DNA of 46,289 nt from Pseudomonas palmensis (GTDB lineage Bacteria; Pseudomonadota; Gammaproteobacteria; Pseudomonadales; Pseudomonadaceae), in NCBI RefSeq assembly GCF_017848315.1, contig NZ_JAFKEC010000044.1, forward strand, positions 1-46,289. Direction: 5' to 3'. Below the pieces are notes generated by a model. The model had not been told where the DNA came from and ran no database searches. It saw only the letters and a program-made list of their open reading frames with translations. The translations under genes were made by a program, and so were the position numbers. Each line of letters opens with the position of its first letter. Within the stretch, counting starts at the first letter, position 1. This document shows positions 42,612 to 46,289 of this stretch, in pieces.

Positions 42612-45600
42612 GAATGCGCCTCTTCACTGCCCAGGCGTTGCCAGGCGGCTTCGAACATCGGCCGGTACAGTGCCTCGCACCAGCCCTCGAATTCTTCACT
42701 CGCGGTCAGCGCCGCGAAATCACTGAACTGCCGGGCCAGTGCGGTGCTTTCGCTGCGCTCGCCGCGGGTGTTCTGGCCGTCGCCGTCGTAGGCCTTGGCT
42801 GCGGCCGTCAGGGCTTTTTCAGGGTCACTCTGGCCGAGCCAGGTGAAGGCGGTCTTGATCGCCACCGGCAGCGGCGCATTCATGCCGGCCTGCCGGGCCA
42901 CCAGCAGATCGCCGAGCAGTTCCGCGGCACGCGGTTGCTCCAGCGGGTCGAGCAACAGGGTCACGTCGGTGGCGACCACTGCGCTGCTCAACCGGTGCCC
43001 AACGGCACACGCAGCCAGGTGCATGACCCAGGTCGCCACCAGTCGGTGCCACTTGAGCGATTTGCCGCTACTGATGCCGTTGGGCAAGGTGGTGATGCTC
43101 AGCAGCGCCTGGTCGTCACGCTGGTACACCCGCCCCAGCCAGCCTTCGAGCCGCAGCTGGCGATACTCGAAGCTGATCGGCAGCGCACTGTCGATCAGGG
43201 TTGGCCATTGGCCGAGCAGTTGAGCGTGCCGCAACAGCAGGTCGGGCAATGGCTCGATCAATTCGGCCTGCAGGCATTCACCGAAGCCGGCCAGCGGCAG
43301 CATGCCGCTGCGTTGCAGGCGGCGGGCCTGGGCCTGCAGGGCGTCGGTGCTGTTGGTGGGGTCGGCCAGGGCTGCGCCCAGCAAGCTTTCGCTCAGGCTG
43401 TAGCGCTGCAGGGCGTCGAGCACGAAGGGCTCTTCGTCGGCCAGGGGGGCTTCGGCGGCTTCGAAGAACACCTTCAGGCGCTGGCTGAAGAAGTGCCGAA
43501 CGGGGTGGCGCATGAAGTCCTGGAGCAAGGTCAGGCTCAGGGGTTCTTCGGGCACGAAAGGCTCCAGTTGGTCGGCCTCGGTCGGCAACTGCGTTGGCGG
43601 CAGGTGCAGGGCGCGCCATTCGCTGGCATAGCTGAACAGGTTGCTGTGCTTGTGGAAGTAGCGGGCGCTGAACGGTTGCAGGGGGTGTTCCTGCGTCAAG
43701 GCGTGCAACAGTTGCAGACCGCCCTCCACTGGGTCGTCGGCCTTGGCCTTGGGGCTGCGCCAGCCGGCGGCGAGGTGATCGCGCAACTGGCCGATGAGCA
43801 CCGACGCCGGCCGCTCGCTGTTGTCGCGAATGCTGCGGCCCACCCAGCTGACGTACAACTGCTCACGCGCCGACAGCAAGGCTTCGAGCAGCAGGTAACG
43901 GTCGTCCTCGCGTCGAGAGCGGTCGCCGGGGCGGTAGTCGCTGCCCATCAGGTCGAAGTCCAGCGGCGGCTGCGCACGCGGGTAGTCACCATCGTTCATG
44001 CCCAGCAGGCACACCACCTTGAAGGGGATGGCACGCATGGGCATCAGGGTGCAGAAGTTCACCGAGCCGGCCAGAAAGCGCTGGGACAAGCGCCCCTGGT
44101 CCAGGCCGGCGAGCCAGGCTTCGCGCACCACCGTCAACGGCAAGGCGTCCTCGAGCCCGACCGACTCGCAGGTTTGCAGCCAGGTTTCGCACAGGCCCTG
44201 CAGTTGCACCAGCAGGTAGTCATCGTGTTCGGTTTCGGCCAGGAAGAACACCTGCAGCAGGGCATGCAGGCGCGTGCCCCATTGCGCCGCCGGTGCCGGC
44301 TGCGAGAGCTCGGCATGGGCCACCTCGAGCGCATCGAGCAGGGCCACCAGCGGGCCGATCAGGGCAGCATCGAGGCCGCCGATTTCATCATAGGGTTCGA
44401 TGTCGTCGCAGCTGTCGCCCGTGCCCACCGCATAGCCCAGCAGCATGCGGCGCAGGCCGAATCGCCAGCTGTTCTGCTCGAGGTCATCGGGCAGGCCCAG
44501 GCCGGCACGCTGCTGTGCATTGAGGCCCCAGCGCACGCCGGCCCCTTCGATCCAGCGGTGCAGCGTGGGCAGGTCGCTTTCCTTGATCGCGAAGCGGGCA
44601 CGCAGGGCGGGAACATCCAGCAGATCGAGAATCTCGCTCACCGGGAAGCGGCTGTCCGGCAACTTGAGCAGGTGCTCCAGGGCAATCAGCAGCGGGTCGC
44701 GGCCGCGCTGGCCCTGGTCGGTCAGGGTGAAGGGAATGTAGCGCGGGTCGTTGCGCCCAAGCTGGCCGAACACGGCGCGGATGTGGGGCGCATAGGTGTT
44801 GATGTCCGGCAGCATCACGATCACGTCGCGCGGGCGCAGACCGGGGTCGGCGCTGAAGCGGGCGAGCAACTGGTCGTGCAGGATCTCGACCTCGCGCTGC
44901 GCGCTGTGGGCCACATGAAAACGCACCGAGCGGTCCTTGGCCGGGTCGACGGCGGGCCACAAGGCGCGGGTCTCGACCAATGGGCGCAGTTCGAGAATGT
45001 CGTCCTGCAACTGGTTGAGCAGAGTGGCCTGCCCGTTTTCGGTGAACAGGTCGATGCGCCCGTCACTGAACACATTGCGATAGCTGCCCGGGTCATCGTA
45101 GCTGTCGAGCAGGTTGATGTAGTCCCGGCCCTGCTTGCCCCAGGCCGCAAGCAGCGGATGGGCATGCTGGTGCAGGGTGTCGGCGTCGATCAGGCTGGGC
45201 ATGCCTTGCTTGCGCTGCTGGCGCTTGTACTGATGGCGCAGCAGGTCCTTGTCGGCGACGATATCGGCCCAGTGGTGACGGCAGGGGTTGTGCACGCATA
45301 GCAGCACCTGGCTGAAACGTGCCAGGCCTGCCAGCGCTTCAAGGGCCTGGGCCGGCAACGAAGAAATGCCGAACACGATGACACGCGATGGCAGGCCCTT
45401 GGGGGCTTGTTCCAGTGCATTGATGCGCTCGACGAAACGCTGGTGCACGCCGGCACGGCTCTGGGCCATGCCTTCCTCTCCCACATCCAGCAGCAAGGCA
45501 CGCCACAGCTCTGCCTGCCAGCAGTTGGCGGGGGCCAGCGCACGGGAGTCGCCACGAGCGTTGCTCAGCACGTGACGTCCGGCTGCCCAGTCCTTCAGCC

Positions 45601-46087
45601 AATCGGCACGGTACACCTGGTATTGGTCGAACAGGTCGGCAAGGCGCTCGGCCAGCTGGTAGCGCTTGCGCAGGTCGCTGTCATCGGTAAGAAAGCGCTG
45701 CAACGGCTCGAAATGCGGCTGGTTGATCACTTCCGGCAGCAGGCGCATCAGGCGCCAGGTCAAGGGCGCCTTGTCGAGCGGGGAGGTTTCAGGAATCTCT
45801 TCGCGGCCAAGTACCCGGCGGTACAGCTGCCACATGAAGCTACCAGGCAACTGCACATCGATGGCGGCCGCGATGCCGCAACCGCCCTGGTCATCGTCCT
45901 GCGGGTCTTCGGCCAGGGCTAGCTTGAGCCACTGGGCGATACCGTTGCTCTGCACCAGCACCATCTCGTTTTCCAGGGGTGCCAGCGGATAACGCCGCAT
46001 CAGGCTCACCACCAGGCCACGCAGTTCATCCAGGTGGTTGCCGTGAACGACCATGAATCCCGGTTGAAGCGTGCTTGCATGCGGCAT
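42608..46087 (-). CDS. recC: Exodeoxyribonuclease V gamma subunit RecC
   Basis: A 1159-residue RecC, near the E. coli size (1122). It scans single-stranded DNA for Chi and has no working helicase motifs. Early family features are MVVHGNHLDELRGLVV (about residue 12) and LVQSNGIAQWLKLAL (about 48). ATG 46087 follows AAGGGA; an in-frame ATG at 46132 is less likely. First gene of recCBD. Its promoter must lie in 46088-46173, between it and the rRNA terminator. Confidence 0.97.
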   Translation of the reverse strand: MPHASTLQPGFMVVHGNHLDELRGLVVSLMRRYPLAPLENEMVLVQSNGIAQWLKLALAEDPQDDDQGGCGIAAAIDVQLPGSFMWQLYRRVLGREEIPETSPLDKAPLTWRLMRLLPEVINQPHFEPLQRFLTDDSDLRKRYQLAERLADLFDQYQVYRADWLKDWAAGRHVLSNARGDSRALAPANCWQAELWRALLLDVGEEGMAQSRAGVHQRFVERINALEQAPKGLPSRVIVFGISSLPAQALEALAGLARFSQVLLCVHNPCRHHWADIVADKDLLRHQYKRQQRKQGMPSLIDADTLHQHAHPLLAAWGKQGRDYINLLDSYDDPGSYRNVFSDGRIDLFTENGQATLLNQLQDDILELRPLVETRALWPAVDPAKDRSVRFHVAHSAQREVEILHDQLLARFSADPGLRPRDVIVMLPDINTYAPHIRAVFGQLGRNDPRYIPFTLTDQGQRGRDPLLIALEHLLKLPDSRFPVSEILDLLDVPALRARFAIKESDLPTLHRWIEGAGVRWGLNAQQRAGLGLPDDLEQNSWRFGLRRMLLGYAVGTGDSCDDIEPYDEIGGLDAALIGPLVALLDALEVAHAELSQPAPAAQWGTRLHALLQVFFLAETEHDDYLLVQLQGLCETWLQTCESVGLEDALPLTVVREAWLAGLDQGRLSQRFLAGSVNFCTLMPMRAIPFKVVCLLGMNDGDYPRAQPPLDFDLMGSDYRPGDRSRREDDRYLLLEALLSAREQLYVSWVGRSIRDNSERPASVLIGQLRDHLAAGWRSPKAKADDPVEGGLQLLHALTQEHPLQPFSARYFHKHSNLFSYASEWRALHLPPTQLPTEADQLEPFVPEEPLSLTLLQDFMRHPVRHFFSQRLKVFFEAAEAPLADEEPFVLDALQRYSLSESLLGAALADPTNSTDALQAQARRLQRSGMLPLAGFGECLQAELIEPLPDLLLRHAQLLGQWPTLIDSALPISFEYRQLRLEGWLGRVYQRDDQALLSITTLPNGISSGKSLKWHRLVATWVMHLAACAVGHRLSSAVVATDVTLLLDPLEQPRAAELLGDLLVARQAGMNAPLPVAIKTAFTWLGQSDPEKALTAAAKAYDGDGQNTRGERSESTALARQFSDFAALTASEEFEGWCEALYRPMFEAAWQRLGSEEAHS

Positions 46088-46131
46088 GGGGCATCCCTTG
46101 GGCTGTGCGGATTTTGGGGGGAACCTTATCA

Positions 46132-46149
46132 CGGTCTGCGTACAGACCG
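46132..46149. repeat. Short palindrome upstream of recC
   Basis: CGGTCTG-CGTA-CAGACCG has seven-base arms around a four-base centre and lies between the recC start and the rRNA terminator. It may be an operator or a hairpin in the recC leader. Confidence 0.4.
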
Positions 46150-46173
46150 AGGGCCTGCAGCTTTTCGGCCCAC

Positions 46174-46212
46174 AAAGACAAAACCCCTACCTGCAGATGC
46201 AGATAGGGGTTT
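46174..46212 (-). terminator. rRNA operon terminator
   Basis: AAACCCCTATCTGCA and its partner on the minus strand (46212-46198 with 46195-46181) form a 15-base stem with one mismatch and a 2-base loop, followed by TTTTGTCTTTG. It ends the 5S transcript. Confidence 0.9.
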
Positions 46213-46220
46213 CGGAATTT

Positions 46221-46289
46221 AATCTTGACGATGACCTACTCTCACATGGGGAAACCCCACACTACCATCGGCGATGCATCGTTTCACTA
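46221..46289 (-). rRNA. 5S ribosomal RNA, 3' part (cut by window edge)
   Basis: The reverse complement reads GTAGTGTGGGGTTTCCCCAT, then GTGAGAGTAGGTCATCGTCA to AGATT, the 3' end of Pseudomonas 5S rRNA. About 69 of roughly 120 bases are present; the 5' part lies past the window end. An rRNA operon on the minus strand therefore ends here, just upstream of recC. Confidence 0.95.

Noticed and set aside
46132..46149. LexA (SOS) box upstream of recC
   Set aside because: The palindrome is CTG-N4-CAG; a LexA box needs CTG-N10-CAG.
1..46289. Mobile elements, CRISPR arrays, tRNA genes
   Set aside because: No transposase, integrase, direct-repeat array, attachment-site duplication or tRNA cloverleaf was recognised on either strand.

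Overview
The window is a high-GC chromosomal segment from a fluorescent Pseudomonas, most likely of the P. putida group. Evidence for this is the QuiC dehydratase fused to an HPPD-like domain, pcaHG next to ypfJ and an McpS-type chemoreceptor, the yfiBNR and recCBD operons, and paired REP elements of the type found throughout P. putida genomes. No phage, IS, CRISPR or tRNA signal was seen. The window starts inside an acetyltransferase gene and ends inside a 5S rRNA gene on the minus strand. Coding density is high and no gene-free stretch exceeds about 280 bases.

Layout. 1-4250: GNAT (partial), NCS2 purine permease, trmA, a REP pair and a phosphodiesterase-superfamily protein. 4350-9650: a shikimate/dehydroshikimate island with an AroE-like dehydrogenase, a TetR regulator, QuiC and an ACS-type MFS transporter; three related sequence motifs lie in its promoters. 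9670-13300: an IclR-controlled unit with a TIM-barrel protein that keeps the QuiC ligand residues and a KstD-like flavoprotein, with an IclR-type palindrome in each promoter. 13360-16310: LysR, a cupin lipoprotein and pcaHG with a PcaQ-type palindrome upstream. 16380-19370: ypfJ, then mcpS with a flagellar sigma-28 promoter. 19465-25040: ggt, a LysR gene, mdaB, a YgiN-like monooxygenase, a TSUP permease and another LysR gene. 25080-30810: a six-gene tight operon that looks like a dedicated phospholipid-modifying pathway (CDP-alcohol phosphotransferase, hydrolase-methyltransferase fusion, PAP2-dual-specificity phosphatase fusion, small membrane protein, acyltransferase, CdsA-like cytidylyltransferase). 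30888-34394: mmsAB with a divergent LysR gene. 34391-36737: yfiRNB. 36853-46087: recCBD. 46174-46289: terminator and 3' part of a 5S rRNA gene.

How the genes work together. The left half can form one funnel: a transporter brings in a hydroaromatic acid, the AroE-like enzyme oxidises shikimate to 3-dehydroshikimate, QuiC dehydrates it to protocatechuate, and PcaHG opens the ring. McpS-type chemotaxis to organic acids fits next to it. The IclR unit may feed another alicyclic acid into the same route (inference). The right half is mostly core: valine catabolism (mmsAB), c-di-GMP control (yfiBNR) and DNA repair (recBCD). The least understood part is the 25080-30810 lipid operon, which I consider the best candidate for an undescribed system.
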